From contig NZ_JBOJLM010000002.1 of assembly GCF_050750585.1 (NCBI RefSeq), forward strand, positions 1-64,000: 64,000 nt of DNA. The letters run 5' to 3'. The notes beneath the pieces are model-generated. The model did no database searches, was not told the DNA's origin, and was given only the letters and a program-made list of their open reading frames with translations. Shown here in pieces: positions 34,443 through 42,633 of this stretch (within the stretch, counting starts at the first letter, position 1; every line of letters begins with the position of its first letter). This DNA comes from Salinimicrobium sp050750585. Lineage in GTDB: Bacteria; Bacteroidota; Bacteroidia; Flavobacteriales; Flavobacteriaceae. A program made the position numbers and the translations under genes.

Positions 34443-35081
34443 ATGACAAAAACGCTTAGTCTTTATAATCAGAATTTTACTTTACATCCATCCGGAGCCA
34501 TGTTCTGGGAGGAGGAAGACCTGCTGGTGATAAGTGATGTGCACCTGGGGAAGGTGTCGCATTTCCGGAAGTTTGGTAGCGCAGTACCCCAAAATGCAAT
34601 TGCAGGGAACTTTCAGAAAATGAATGAGGTCATTGCCTTTTTTAAACCCTCAAAAATAGCATTTTTGGGAGATCTTTTCCACAGCTCCCTGAATAAGGAA
34701 TGGCTGTTATTTGAGCACTGGCTCGAAAATATGTCTGCTGAAGTTATTCTGGTGGAAGGAAACCACGATATTATTTCACCGCTTAAATATGAGGCACTGG
34801 GAGTTTTTGTCACCCCAGAAATTGTGCTGAAAAACTTCCTCTTCACCCATCATCCCGAAGAAAGACCCGGATTCTTCAACTTTTCGGGACACATTCACCC
34901 CGGAGTCAAAATTAGAGGTCGCGGCAGGCAGCAGCTTAAACTGTCCTGCTTCTTTAAATCTAAAGATCAATTGATCCTGCCCGCCTTCGGCGAATTCACA
35001 GGAAAGCACATCCTCATTCCGCAGGGTGATGATGAGGTTTACGTGGTGACGAAGGAGGAAGTGATTTGTCTCAATGATTAA
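34443..35081 (+). CDS. pdeM: Ligase-associated metallophosphoesterase/endonuclease PdeM
   Basis: 212 residues with a calcineurin-like phosphoesterase core: VISDVHLGKVSHFRK (DxH), FLGDLFHSSLN (GD), VEGNHDIIS (GNHD), FTHHPEE and SGHIHPGVK (GHxH). All metal ligands are present. It belongs to the ligase-associated damage response set and follows the helicase by 8 bases, so it is probably cotranscribed. The exact nucleic-acid substrate is not evident from sequence. Confidence 0.9.
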   Translation: MTKTLSLYNQNFTLHPSGAMFWEEEDLLVISDVHLGKVSHFRKFGSAVPQNAIAGNFQKMNEVIAFFKPSKIAFLGDLFHSSLNKEWLLFEHWLENMSAEVILVEGNHDIISPLKYEALGVFVTPEIVLKNFLFTHHPEERPGFFNFSGHIHPGVKIRGRGRQQLKLSCFFKSKDQLILPAFGEFTGKHILIPQGDDEVYVVTKEEVICLND

Positions 35082-35150
35082 GGATTAATAGAATACAGAA
35101 TCAAAGCCAGATTAGATTTTTCAGGTGCTCAAACCAAAAAGAATGGCACC

Positions 35151-35208
35151 GGAATGAAAAGCCAATTTTTCACCCCAACCCTAAAGGGAGAAATTGGCTT
35201 TTCATTCC
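35151..35208. repeat. Hairpin repeat flanking antitoxin-like gene, left copy
   Basis: GGAATGAAAAGCCAATTTTT pairs with its complement at 35189-35208 with one mismatch, around a loop containing CACCCCAACCCTAAAGGG. Downstream is CCCGATA-GG-TATCGGG (35246-35261). The same hairpin, slightly shorter, occurs at 35499-35548. The rest of 35082-35324 holds no gene. Confidence 0.75.
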
Positions 35209-35324
35209 AATTAAAATTTCAAAGGCTTTTTTGCCACCCTTTAGTCCCGATAGGTATCGGGAGGGGTAAAGCAAAAAAGAAATCAGAAAGGGATATTGGT
35301 ATCTTGAAATTAAATTACCTGAAA

Positions 35325-35501
35325 ATGCTGAACAAGGAAAAAGTAAAAGCGCAAATTGAGAATTTTCCTAATGAATTTTCTATAGATGATCTTATGGAGA
35401 GGTTGATCTTTATGGAAAAGATGGAAAAGGGAATTCTCCAGTCGGAGGGGGGTGAGGTGATTCCAGATACCGAGTTGGAAAAGGAGATGGGAACCTGGTG
35501 A
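35325..35501 (+). CDS. Orphan antitoxin-like small protein
   Basis: 58 residues from ATG 35325; the frame stays open to 35154, but that part is repeat sequence. MLNKEKVKAQIENFPNEFSI followed by DDLMERLIFMEKMEKGILQS and a C-terminal acidic tail resembles the small helical antitoxins that pair with RelE/ParE toxins in Bacteroidota. No toxin gene is next to it. The stop codon TGA is the first triplet of the right-hand hairpin repeat, and an equivalent repeat lies on the left, so the gene sits in a repeat-bounded segment. Antitoxin identity is by resemblance only. Confidence 0.6.
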   Translation: MLNKEKVKAQIENFPNEFSIDDLMERLIFMEKMEKGILQSEGGEVIPDTELEKEMGTW

Positions 35502-35548
35502 AAAGCCAATTTTTTACCCCAACCCTAAAGGGAGAAATTGGCTTTTCA
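35499..35548. repeat. Hairpin repeat flanking antitoxin-like gene, right copy
   Basis: TGAAAAGCCAATTT pairs with AAATTGGCTTTTCA around ACCCCAACCCTAAAGGGAG, nearly identical to 35155-35204 and in the same orientation. It supplies the stop codon of the antitoxin-like gene. The remaining sequence to 35780 contains TTTTTTGCC...GGCAAAAAA and simple words (AATCAGCGAAATCAGCG, ACTCATAACT) but no gene. Confidence 0.75.
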
Positions 35549-35780
35549 TTTCCAACAAAAAAATGGAAATACTTTTTTGCCAATCTTTAAGGCAGGGGAA
35601 GGCAAAAAAGAGTATGATCTAATCTGCAAAATCAGCGAAATCAGCGGGGAATATTACTGAACTAACGCCTAATAGCCAACGGCCAATAGATTAAACTCAT
35701 AACTCTGAACTTTCTAACTCATAACTGTATTTTAACTTCTGTTTAAAACTCACCTCCTTTAGCCTTTGAGCATTAAGCTT

Positions 35781-35788
35781 TATCTTTG
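35781..35788 (+). promoter_or_regulatory. -7 promoter box of mfd
   Basis: TATCTTTG matches TANNTTTG. Transcription would begin near 35795, only about 9 bases before the proposed TTG start at 35804. Confidence 0.55.
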
Positions 35789-35803
35789 CAAAAAATAAAT
35801 TTT

Positions 35804-38800
35804 TTGAGTAAAAATTCTATTGCCCAAAGCTTTGCACAGTCGGCTCAACAGCTTGAACTGGGGAAAGCGCTTGCCCTGCCGCGAACTCACGTGCAGTTAA
35901 AAGGCCTCGTAGGCTCTGCACTATCTTTTGTCATTGCCAATGCTTTTGAAGAAGCTGAAAAGCCTTTTTTGCTGATCTTCAATGACAAGGAAGAAGCTGC
36001 CTACTACCTGAATGACTTTGAGCAACTACTGGGTGATAAGAATGTACTGTTCTACCCCGGAAGTTACCGCAGACCTTACCAGCTGGAAGAAACCGACAAC
36101 GCCAATGTGCTGCTTAGGGCAGAGGTGCTCAACCGCATCAATTCCAGGAAGAAACCTGCAATAATAATTACCTACCCGGATGCCCTTTTTGAGAAGGTAG
36201 TAACGCGGAAGGAACTTGAAAAAAATACGCTGAAGATCAAGGTCAGCGATGAACTTTCTATAGATTTCGTGAATGAGATCATGTTCGAATACAAGTTCAA
36301 AAGAGTGGATTTTGTCACCGAACCCGGAGAGTTTTCAGTTCGAGGGGGAATCCTGGATGTGTTTTCTTTCAGTAATGATGAGCCGTACAGGATTGAATTC
36401 TTTGGCGATGAGGTGGAAAGCATCAGGACCTTTGATGTGGAGGCCCAGCTATCTACAGATCAGGTGAAGAAGATTACTGTAATCCCGAATGTGGAGCATA
36501 AGCGGCTTCAGGAGGTGCGGGAAAGTTTTTTAAAGTACATTTCAGATCAAACGGTGATCTTCAGTCAGGATCCTGACTTGCTGTATGATCGAATTGACAA
36601 GCTCTTCAGCAAAGCCAAAGAAGCTTTCAAGAACCTTTCCGAAGAAATAAAACATAACGAACCGGAAGAATTGTTCTGTAATTCGGCACTGTTGAAGGGG
36701 CAGATGCAGGAATATTCGCTGGTGGTGACCAATTCCCATCAACCAGAGGATATTGCTGAAACAATTACCTTCAACACCAAACCCCAGCCATCGTTCAACA
36801 AGAATTTTGAACTGCTTATTCAGAATTTTAGGGAGAACAGCGAAGACGGTTTTACCAATTATATTTTTTGCGTAAGTGAACAGCAGGCGAAGCGTTTTCA
36901 TGACATTTTTGATGATGTTGACCAGGAGGTGAAATATAAAACTGTGGTGCTTTCAATGTACCAGGGTTTTGTTGCTGAAGGCCAAAAAATGGTGTGCTAC
37001 ACAGATCACCAGATCTTTGAACGTTACCACAAATTCCATTTAAAAAATGGGTACGCCAAGAAACAGGCGATTACTCTAAAGGAGCTTACAAATCTTGAAG
37101 TCGGCGATTATGTGACGCATATTGACCACGGAATTGGGAAATTCGGCGGACTCCAAAAAATCGATGTGGAGGGCAAAAAGCAGGAAGCGATCAAGCTCAT
37201 CTATGGCGAGCGCGACATCCTGTACCTGAGTATACATTCGCTGCACAAGATCTCAAAATACAACGGTAAGGATGGAAAGCCACCAAAGATCTATAAACTA
37301 GGCAGCAACGCCTGGAAAAACCTGAAACAAAAGACCAAAGCACGTGTCAAGCACATTGCCTTTAATCTTATTGAACTATATGCCAAGCGCAGGCTGCAGA
37401 AAGGCTTTGCCTATGGTCCCGATTCCTATTTACAGCACGAGCTGGAGGCCTCATTCCTCTACGAAGACACGCCCGATCAAAGCACCGCAACATCTGATGT
37501 TAAAGCCGATATGGAGAACGAGCGTCCCATGGACCGACTCGTGTGCGGGGACGTGGGCTTCGGAAAGACGGAAGTTGCCATTAGAGCTGCTTTTAAAGCA
37601 GTAGACAATGGAAAACAGGTTGCAGTGCTGGTGCCCACGACAATTCTCGCATTTCAGCATTACAAGACTTTTACTGAGCGCCTGAAGGATTTTCCCGTGA
37701 CTGTGGATTACCTGAACCGTTTCAGGACAGCGAAGGAAAGAAAAACCACCCTGGAAGAGCTGGAGAACGGAAAGGTGGATATTGTTATTGGAACCCATCA
37801 GCTGGTGAACAAGGCGGTGAAGTTTAAAGATCTCGGTCTCCTGGTTGTGGATGAGGAGCAGAAATTCGGAGTAGCTGTAAAAGATAAGCTGAAGACCATC
37901 AAGGAAAATGTCGATACGCTTACTCTCACGGCAACACCGATACCGCGTACGCTGCAATTCAGTTTAATGGCGGCACGGGATCTTTCTACGATAACTACTG
38001 CTCCGCCAAACAGATATCCGATTGAGTCGCACGTGATAAGATTTTCAGAAGAGACCATTCGTGATGCAGTATCTTATGAGATTCAGCGGGGTGGGCAGGT
38101 ATTCTTTATTCACAACCGGGTAGAGAACATTAAAGAAGTCGCCGGAATGATACAGAGGCTGGTGCCTGATGCGAAGATCGGTATCGGTCATGGGCAAATG
38201 GAAGGTAAAAAGCTGGAACAGCTTATGCTGAAGTTCATGAACGGGGAATTCGATGTGCTGGTTTCTACCACCATAGTGGAAAGTGGACTTGACGTGCCGA
38301 ATGCCAACACAATCTTTATCAACAATGCAAATAACTTCGGACTTTCAGACCTGCACCAGATGCGCGGGCGTGTAGGCCGAAGCAACAAAAAAGCATTTTG
38401 TTATTTCATCACTCCGCCATATTCTGCCATGACCGATGATGCCCGGAAAAGAATCACTGCCCTGGAGCAGTTCAGTGAACTCGGCAGCGGCTTTAATATT
38501 GCAATGAAGGATCTGGAAATTCGTGGTGCAGGTGACCTTTTAGGAGGGGAACAAAGCGGGTTCATCAACGAAATTGGTTTTGATACTTACCAGAAGATCC
38601 TGAACGAAGCTATAGAGGAACTGAAGGAAAATGAATTCAGGGATCTTTACCAGGAGCAGGAGAAAGAGGACAAGGAGTATGTGAAGGACACGCAGATCGA
38701 TACAGATTTCGAATTGCTGTTCCCCGATGATTATATCAACAACATTTCTGAAAGACTTAATCTTTACACCCAACTCAACAACCTGAAAACGGAAGAAGAA

Positions 38801-39172
38801 CTTCAAAAATTTGAAGCCGAACTGGTAGACCGATTTGGAGAACTACCAACTCAGGCCGAAGATCTCCTGAACAGCGTCCGCATCAAATGGATTGCCTCAA
38901 AAATTGGAGTCGAGAAAATAATAATGAAGCAGGGGAAACTGATAGGCTATTTCATTGCCGACCAGCAGTCGCGTTTCTACCAGAGCAAAGCCTTTACAAG
39001 AGTACTGCAATACGTGCAAACGCATCCGCAGAGCTGTACGATGAAAGAAAAGAAAACCCGCAGCGGGTTGAGGTTATTACTTACGTTTGAGAAAGTGACT
39101 TCGGTAGACAAAGCTTTAAAAGTACTGCAGCCGCTGGATGTGAAGACAATGGTTGAGGTGGAGGAAGAATAA
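35804..39172 (+). CDS. mfd: Transcription-repair coupling factor
   Basis: Removes RNA polymerase stalled at DNA lesions and recruits UvrA. 1122 residues from TTG 35804; an earlier TTG at 35786 lies inside the -7 box. Domains in order: UvrB-like N-terminal modules (about 1-330), the CarD-like RNA polymerase interaction domain (about 420-510, LEVGDYVTHIDHGIGKFGGL), the RecG-like translocase with CGDVGFGKTEVAIRAAF (Walker A, ~580), VVDEEQKFGV, TATPIPRTL and GRVGRSNKKAFCYF, then the TRCF C-terminal domain ending VKTMVEVEEE. Fragments of its 3' end occur twice more downstream (39981-40138 and 42471-42608), so this locus has undergone repeated rearrangement. Confidence 0.95.
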   Translation: MSKNSIAQSFAQSAQQLELGKALALPRTHVQLKGLVGSALSFVIANAFEEAEKPFLLIFNDKEEAAYYLNDFEQLLGDKNVLFYPGSYRRPYQLEETDNANVLLRAEVLNRINSRKKPAIIITYPDALFEKVVTRKELEKNTLKIKVSDELSIDFVNEIMFEYKFKRVDFVTEPGEFSVRGGILDVFSFSNDEPYRIEFFGDEVESIRTFDVEAQLSTDQVKKITVIPNVEHKRLQEVRESFLKYISDQTVIFSQDPDLLYDRIDKLFSKAKEAFKNLSEEIKHNEPEELFCNSALLKGQMQEYSLVVTNSHQPEDIAETITFNTKPQPSFNKNFELLIQNFRENSEDGFTNYIFCVSEQQAKRFHDIFDDVDQEVKYKTVVLSMYQGFVAEGQKMVCYTDHQIFERYHKFHLKNGYAKKQAITLKELTNLEVGDYVTHIDHGIGKFGGLQKIDVEGKKQEAIKLIYGERDILYLSIHSLHKISKYNGKDGKPPKIYKLGSNAWKNLKQKTKARVKHIAFNLIELYAKRRLQKGFAYGPDSYLQHELEASFLYEDTPDQSTATSDVKADMENERPMDRLVCGDVGFGKTEVAIRAAFKAVDNGKQVAVLVPTTILAFQHYKTFTERLKDFPVTVDYLNRFRTAKERKTTLEELENGKVDIVIGTHQLVNKAVKFKDLGLLVVDEEQKFGVAVKDKLKTIKENVDTLTLTATPIPRTLQFSLMAARDLSTITTAPPNRYPIESHVIRFSEETIRDAVSYEIQRGGQVFFIHNRVENIKEVAGMIQRLVPDAKIGIGHGQMEGKKLEQLMLKFMNGEFDVLVSTTIVESGLDVPNANTIFINNANNFGLSDLHQMRGRVGRSNKKAFCYFITPPYSAMTDDARKRITALEQFSELGSGFNIAMKDLEIRGAGDLLGGEQSGFINEIGFDTYQKILNEAIEELKENEFRDLYQEQEKEDKEYVKDTQIDTDFELLFPDDYINNISERLNLYTQLNNLKTEEELQKFEAELVDRFGELPTQAEDLLNSVRIKWIASKIGVEKIIMKQGKLIGYFIADQQSRFYQSKAFTRVLQYVQTHPQSCTMKEKKTRSGLRLLLTFEKVTSVDKALKVLQPLDVKTMVEVEEE

Positions 39173-39173
39173 A

Positions 39174-39202
39174 ACCTCTCAAAAATGACATTTTTGAGAG
39201 GT
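39174..39202. terminator. Hairpin after mfd
   Basis: ACCTCTCAAAAATG and CATTTTTGAGAGGT form a perfect 14-bp stem with a one-base loop. It lies between mfd and the convergent lipoprotein gene, without a long T-run. A degenerate copy follows the mfd fragment at 40139-40168. Confidence 0.7.
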
Positions 39203-39228
39203 GGTGTTCTAATTATAGTACACTGGAA

Positions 39229-39846
39229 TTAGGACATTGATAAGCCTTTAGAGTCCACAATAGTCCATTTATCACTAATCCTCCGAAAAAAATATATTGC
39301 TGTAAAGGAGGCCAATCTACTTGTTCCTACACTGGCGATGACAGCCGCTTCATTTCCTGCTTCATTAAAAGAGATTCTGGAAAAGGATAGTAATTTATTT
39401 ATTTGATAATAATCTGCTGAGAATTCTCTTAGATGCTGTTCTCCAAATTCTACGACAGAATCGCTTCTTAATGTTCTTAATTCTGCAATATTCAGAGGTT
39501 TTTGATCTTGCAAAGAATTGAGGCGGTGAATTAATTCTCTCTTACTAAAATTAAAATCCATAATATCCAACCTGGATTCTAAGGGTTGCATGTTTGGGAT
39601 TATACCCACTATCTGCTTGCCAGCCTTCAATGAATCTATGATGGAAGTGTACTGGTTTAAAATTCTTAAGGAATCTTTTTTGTCCATGCCTTGAAAATTT
39701 GGCGGTGGGGGCGGTATTTTTTTTGCCAGGGAATCATATAACACGGATATAATTTCCTGCTCCGCCAAATTTTTATTCTTAGTTAAATTATCTTGACAAG
39801 CCGCCAGGAAGGTTAAAAGAATAAGGAGCAGGTAAATTTTCTTCAT
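39229..39846 (-). CDS. Putative lipoprotein, cassette unit 1 downstream of mfd
   Basis: 205 residues with a lipoprotein signal peptide (MKKIYLLLILLTFLAACQDN, lipobox LAAC). A Pro-rich stretch (IPPPPPNFQG) follows, then a helical segment and a beta-rich C-terminal part (AAVIASVGTSRLASFTAIYF, then RRISDKWTIVDSKG). No family is recognised; the pattern of a sheet ending in a Trp-containing strand would fit an NTF2-like or immunity-type fold, but that is speculative. Its upstream ~98 bases and first codons are nearly identical to those of the 501-residue gene at 40808-42313, although the rest of the two proteins is unrelated. It is convergent with mfd. Confidence 0.7.
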   Translation of the reverse strand: MKKIYLLLILLTFLAACQDNLTKNKNLAEQEIISVLYDSLAKKIPPPPPNFQGMDKKDSLRILNQYTSIIDSLKAGKQIVGIIPNMQPLESRLDIMDFNFSKRELIHRLNSLQDQKPLNIAELRTLRSDSVVEFGEQHLREFSADYYQINKLLSFSRISFNEAGNEAAVIASVGTSRLASFTAIYFFRRISDKWTIVDSKGLSMS

Positions 39847-39925
39847 GACTTAATTTTTAGAAGTTTATTTAAAAACCTGCATTTAAGGTAGCGAGGCAGT
39901 GTCCTGCTGCGACAAAAATGCAATG
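39826..39925. repeat. Shared promoter/signal-peptide block, copy 1
   Basis: From the signal-peptide codons (AGGTAAATTTTCTTCAT on the plus strand) through the upstream region with AACCTGCATTTAAGGTAG and TGCTGCGACAAAAATGCAAT, this block matches 42294-42392. I count about 8 mismatches and one single-base indel. It contains the upstream control region of the unit 1 lipoprotein gene. Confidence 0.8.
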
Positions 39926-39980
39926 CTCCAAATTAAGAAGTTTTTTTTTGTATTTTCTATTAAACAAACTTCTTCGTGAG

Positions 39981-40138
39981 GAGCTGCAATATGTGCAAAC
40001 GCATTCGCAGAGCTGCACGATGAAAGAAAAGAAAACCCGTAGCGGTTGAGGTTGTTGCTGACATTTGAAAAAGTGACACGGTAGATAAAGCTTTAAAAGT
40101 GCTGCAGAAGGCGAAAGTGGAAATGGAGGGAAAATAAA
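39981..40138 (+). pseudogene. Duplicated 3' end of mfd, copy 2 (frameshifted)
   Basis: Aligns with mfd from about 39005 to its end. CTGCAATATGTGCAAACGCA, then ATGAAAGAAAAGAAAACCCG and later GATAAAGCTTTAAAAGTGCT correspond closely. Two single-base deletions (AGCGGTTG for AGCGGGTTG; GTGACACGG for GTGACTTCGG) break the frame. Most substitutions fall at third codon positions, so it diverged as part of a functional mfd before breaking. The hairpin after mfd is also duplicated. The surrounding gap 39847-40193 has no intact gene. Confidence 0.85.
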
Positions 40139-40168
40139 ACCTCTCAAAAAATGATTTTTTGGAGAGGT
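40139..40168. terminator. Degenerate copy of the mfd terminator hairpin
   Basis: ACCTCTCAAAAAA and TTTTTTGGAGAGGT pair as in 39174-39202, with an altered loop. It follows the mfd fragment as in the original. Confidence 0.65.
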
Positions 40169-40193
40169 TGTTCAATAACTAAGGAAGAAATTT

Positions 40194-40805
40194 TTATTCA
40201 ATTAATAAGGTAGAGCCAAAATAAAATTCCCAGCCTGCCGGTAGCTTTTTGTATACCTCTAAACCTTCAAATCCAGGCATAGTTACAAAAATAATTGCCA
40301 ATTGGTGGTCTTTTGTGAAAATAGGAATTGAAGCTTTAATGGCCTTTTTTGACTTGGTAAGATGGAGCGGCGTTAAAGCTATCTTCTTCCATTTAATATT
40401 TTTTTGTTCTATTTGGGATAACATATAATACCTATCATCTTCTGTAAATAATTTTTCAGTGTTGATTTTAAATTTTTCATTAATTATAGTGACAGCACTA
40501 TCTCTTTTGTGAGATGCAACAAGATTGGTTAATGAATCGATTTTTTTCAACCATCGTTGCATATAATTCTCACTATAATTATCAATAATCAAACTCCCTG
40601 GTTTTTCAATAAATTTTTTTCGAGATATATCAGGGTTATTAGGACTTATGTTGACCGATTTAAAATAAAGTCCTGATGGTATTGAGTGCTTTTCATTAAA
40701 GGCTTTCAAAACATTAGTAATTTCTCCGGAATTCTTGATACTTCTTACTGTGCTGCAAGAAAGAAATAAGATTCCTAATAATATTGTTAATTTTATTCTA
40801 TTCAT
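40194..40805 (-). CDS. Putative lipoprotein, cassette unit 2 (downstream gene)
   Basis: 203 residues from ATG 40805; an in-frame ATG at 40817 is an alternative. The signal peptide MNRIKLTILLGILFLSCS has lipobox LFLSC. The mature part has a helical middle (residues ~65-130) and a beta-rich end (IPIFTKDHQLAIIFVTMPGF, GLEVYKKLPAGWEFYFG). The layout is reminiscent of the lipoprotein at 39229-39846 but identity is not obvious. It starts 2 bases after the stop of the metallopeptidase-like lipoprotein, so the two are co-transcribed. An inhibitor or immunity partner for that protein is a plausible guess. Function unknown. Confidence 0.68.
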   Translation of the reverse strand: MNRIKLTILLGILFLSCSTVRSIKNSGEITNVLKAFNEKHSIPSGLYFKSVNISPNNPDISRKKFIEKPGSLIIDNYSENYMQRWLKKIDSLTNLVASHKRDSAVTIINEKFKINTEKLFTEDDRYYMLSQIEQKNIKWKKIALTPLHLTKSKKAIKASIPIFTKDHQLAIIFVTMPGFEGLEVYKKLPAGWEFYFGSTLLIE

Positions 40806-40807
40806 AT

Positions 40808-42313
40808 TTAAGGACATTTCTCACCTTTTGCATTGGTTGTTGCTTTATTTATTGCATCTCCCTCAGCTTTATTAGCTTCTTTAATTAATTCTTGAAAATC
40901 CTCATCCAATTTGTCAAAGGCGGTAGTTTTTAACATATCACCAGACCAACCTAATGCTTCATAATAATTTAAAATGTGGTCCAAGGAATGATTGTCCCAT
41001 GATGCCAAAGAAGCGCCTATGGCTTCTGTAAATTGTGTCATAAACTCATGTTCACCTAATTTACTTTTTTCTGTTCGATATCTATTTAGTTTTTGCATGA
41101 AAGTTGTCGTGGGATCATCTTGGTATAAATAACCTAGATAAGCATGAAGACTTTCATGAATGATCGTACGTGCAATGGCAAGTTGACTAGCGTTTTCAAT
41201 ATAACCTTGGTCTAAAGTTATGGTAAACGTAAATTCTCCTAAACGATTGGAGCTTGGAGAAGTATATGCATTACGCGCATGCCCATTAGCGTTAGTTGCA
41301 TCTCCAATTTTAAAATTTAAATGATATTCATTAGATGTTTTGAAAAGATCTAGAATAATTTGTGAAAGATGGCTTACTTCAGTACCTAAGTCAGGAATAA
41401 CTGACAATTGAGAGTCTTTCACCTGTAATTTTTCTATAATACCTTCTACACAATCATTATTCAAATTGTCTGTATTGATTTTATCCTCTTCCTCTGTGGG
41501 CTTCTCTATTTCTCCAAAACAGTTTCCATTACTATCCATAATACATTCTGTGTTGGTTGGGTCCTCCTCCTTTTCTTCCAGTATAGGGCTTGTGGTAGTA
41601 CCTCCACTGCTTGTACCTCCACCTCCACCAGAGTATGATCCCTCACTACCATCATCAATTGACTCATTTGTTCTTTCTTCTGGTGTGTAAGTTGTTGTGC
41701 AGCTTTCGGAATAAGTAATAAGACATCTTTCTGTAGAACCTGAACCTGAACAAATCTCATTTCCAAATGTATATGTGCAGGTGGTAGAAAAACCTTTTTG
41801 AATTGATTTTGTATGAATTTGTTTCCCGTTTTCTAATTCCATTTCCCCGATTTTTTCTCCCTCAATAGTATAAAATTCGATTAATCCTGAATAGGGTAGA
41901 AGTTTATCTTTTGAAAGGAGCCATTTTGGATCGGGTTTATATCTTAAAATTCTCATGGTGAATTCCTTACTATTTAATTCATTAATCACCAGGTTATCAA
42001 AATAGGTCTCATTTATTATCTCTGTTGAGACCTTGCTTAATGGAACGGTATAGCTAAAAAATCCATAATTATTTTTTATTTTTTTACTAGGCACATTGGT
42101 TTTGGCACTCCCGAAACCTGTATGGGAATCAGATTTTTTAGTTGCTGTTTTTCCCTTAATATTTAAAAAGCTCTTGTGGACGTATGAAGGTAATTCTTTA
42201 TAGTCTATTTCTTCAACACTATAGTTGATTTCGTCGTTTGATGCGGTTAGAATTTCTTCTTTCTCACAGCTAATTAATATTACAATCGATAAGAGCAGGT
42301 AAATTTTCTTCAT
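40808..42313 (-). CDS. Putative lipoprotein with HExxH metallopeptidase-like motif, cassette unit 2
   Basis: 501 residues. The signal peptide MKKIYLLLSIVILISCEKEE carries lipobox LISC. The N-terminal ~190 residues are beta-rich, followed by a Ser/Gly/Thr and acidic linker (about 220-280, including a poly-Gly run). The C-terminal domain contains TIIHESLHAYLGYLYQ (His385-Glu386-x-x-His389) and a later HEFMTQFTEAIGASL that may give the third zinc ligand. This suggests a zinc metallopeptidase of SprT/M-clan type, but no exact family is recognised. Its promoter and signal-peptide start match those of the lipoprotein at 39229-39846. The small lipoprotein downstream is coupled to it. Confidence 0.7.
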   Translation of the reverse strand: MKKIYLLLSIVILISCEKEEILTASNDEINYSVEEIDYKELPSYVHKSFLNIKGKTATKKSDSHTGFGSAKTNVPSKKIKNNYGFFSYTVPLSKVSTEIINETYFDNLVINELNSKEFTMRILRYKPDPKWLLSKDKLLPYSGLIEFYTIEGEKIGEMELENGKQIHTKSIQKGFSTTCTYTFGNEICSGSGSTERCLITYSESCTTTYTPEERTNESIDDGSEGSYSGGGGGTSSGGTTTSPILEEKEEDPTNTECIMDSNGNCFGEIEKPTEEEDKINTDNLNNDCVEGIIEKLQVKDSQLSVIPDLGTEVSHLSQIILDLFKTSNEYHLNFKIGDATNANGHARNAYTSPSSNRLGEFTFTITLDQGYIENASQLAIARTIIHESLHAYLGYLYQDDPTTTFMQKLNRYRTEKSKLGEHEFMTQFTEAIGASLASWDNHSLDHILNYYEALGWSGDMLKTTAFDKLDEDFQELIKEANKAEGDAINKATTNAKGEKCP

Positions 42314-42392
42314 TTCATAATTTTTAGAAGATTATTTAAAACCTGCATTTAAGGTAGGGGGGCAGAGTCGTGCTGCGACAAAAATGCAATAG
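42294..42392. repeat. Shared promoter/signal-peptide block, copy 2
   Basis: About 98 bases matching 39826-39925, covering the first codons (MKKIYLLL) and the upstream control region of the 501-residue lipoprotein gene. Similarity stops inside the signal peptide on one side and about 78 bases before the third mfd fragment on the other. Confidence 0.8.
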
Positions 42393-42470
42393 ATAGGGCA
42401 ATCTCTCTTTTTTTTTGAATTAGGCAAGAAAAATTTTATAAAAGTGGTCTTTGTGATTTTTTCATTCTAA

Positions 42471-42608
42471 AAGCTGCGCACCATGAAAGAAAAGAAAACC
42501 CGCAGCGGGTTGAGGTTATTACTGACGTTTGAGAAAGTAACTTCGGTAGACAAAGCGCTGAAAGTATTACAGCCCCTGGATGTGAAGGCGACCGTGGAAG
42601 CCTCCTAA
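42471..42608 (+). pseudogene. Duplicated 3' end of mfd, copy 3 (frame intact)
   Basis: From ATG 42483 the frame reads MKEKKTRSGLRLLLTFEKVT, then SVDKALKVLQPLDVK, identical to the mfd C-terminal segment, before ending in a different tail (ATVEAS). The six codon differences over these 35 codons are all synonymous (for example CTT/CTG, GTG/GTA, GCT/GCG, CCG/CCC). It is cut off upstream by a stop at 42468 and has no promoter, so it is a fragment and not a gene. The gap 42314-42683 otherwise contains only the promoter block and a terminator repeat. Confidence 0.88.
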
Positions 42609-42633
42609 CCCTGAAGGGAAAGTAATATGGAGC

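Noticed and set aside
35154..35324. N-terminal extension of the antitoxin-like protein
   Set aside because: The extra 57 codons are the translated hairpin repeats, not conserved protein; a good ATG lies at 35325.
39981..40138. Independent small gene encoding an Mfd-like C-terminal peptide
   Set aside because: Two single-base deletions break the frame, and there is no promoter or start; it is a duplicated fragment.
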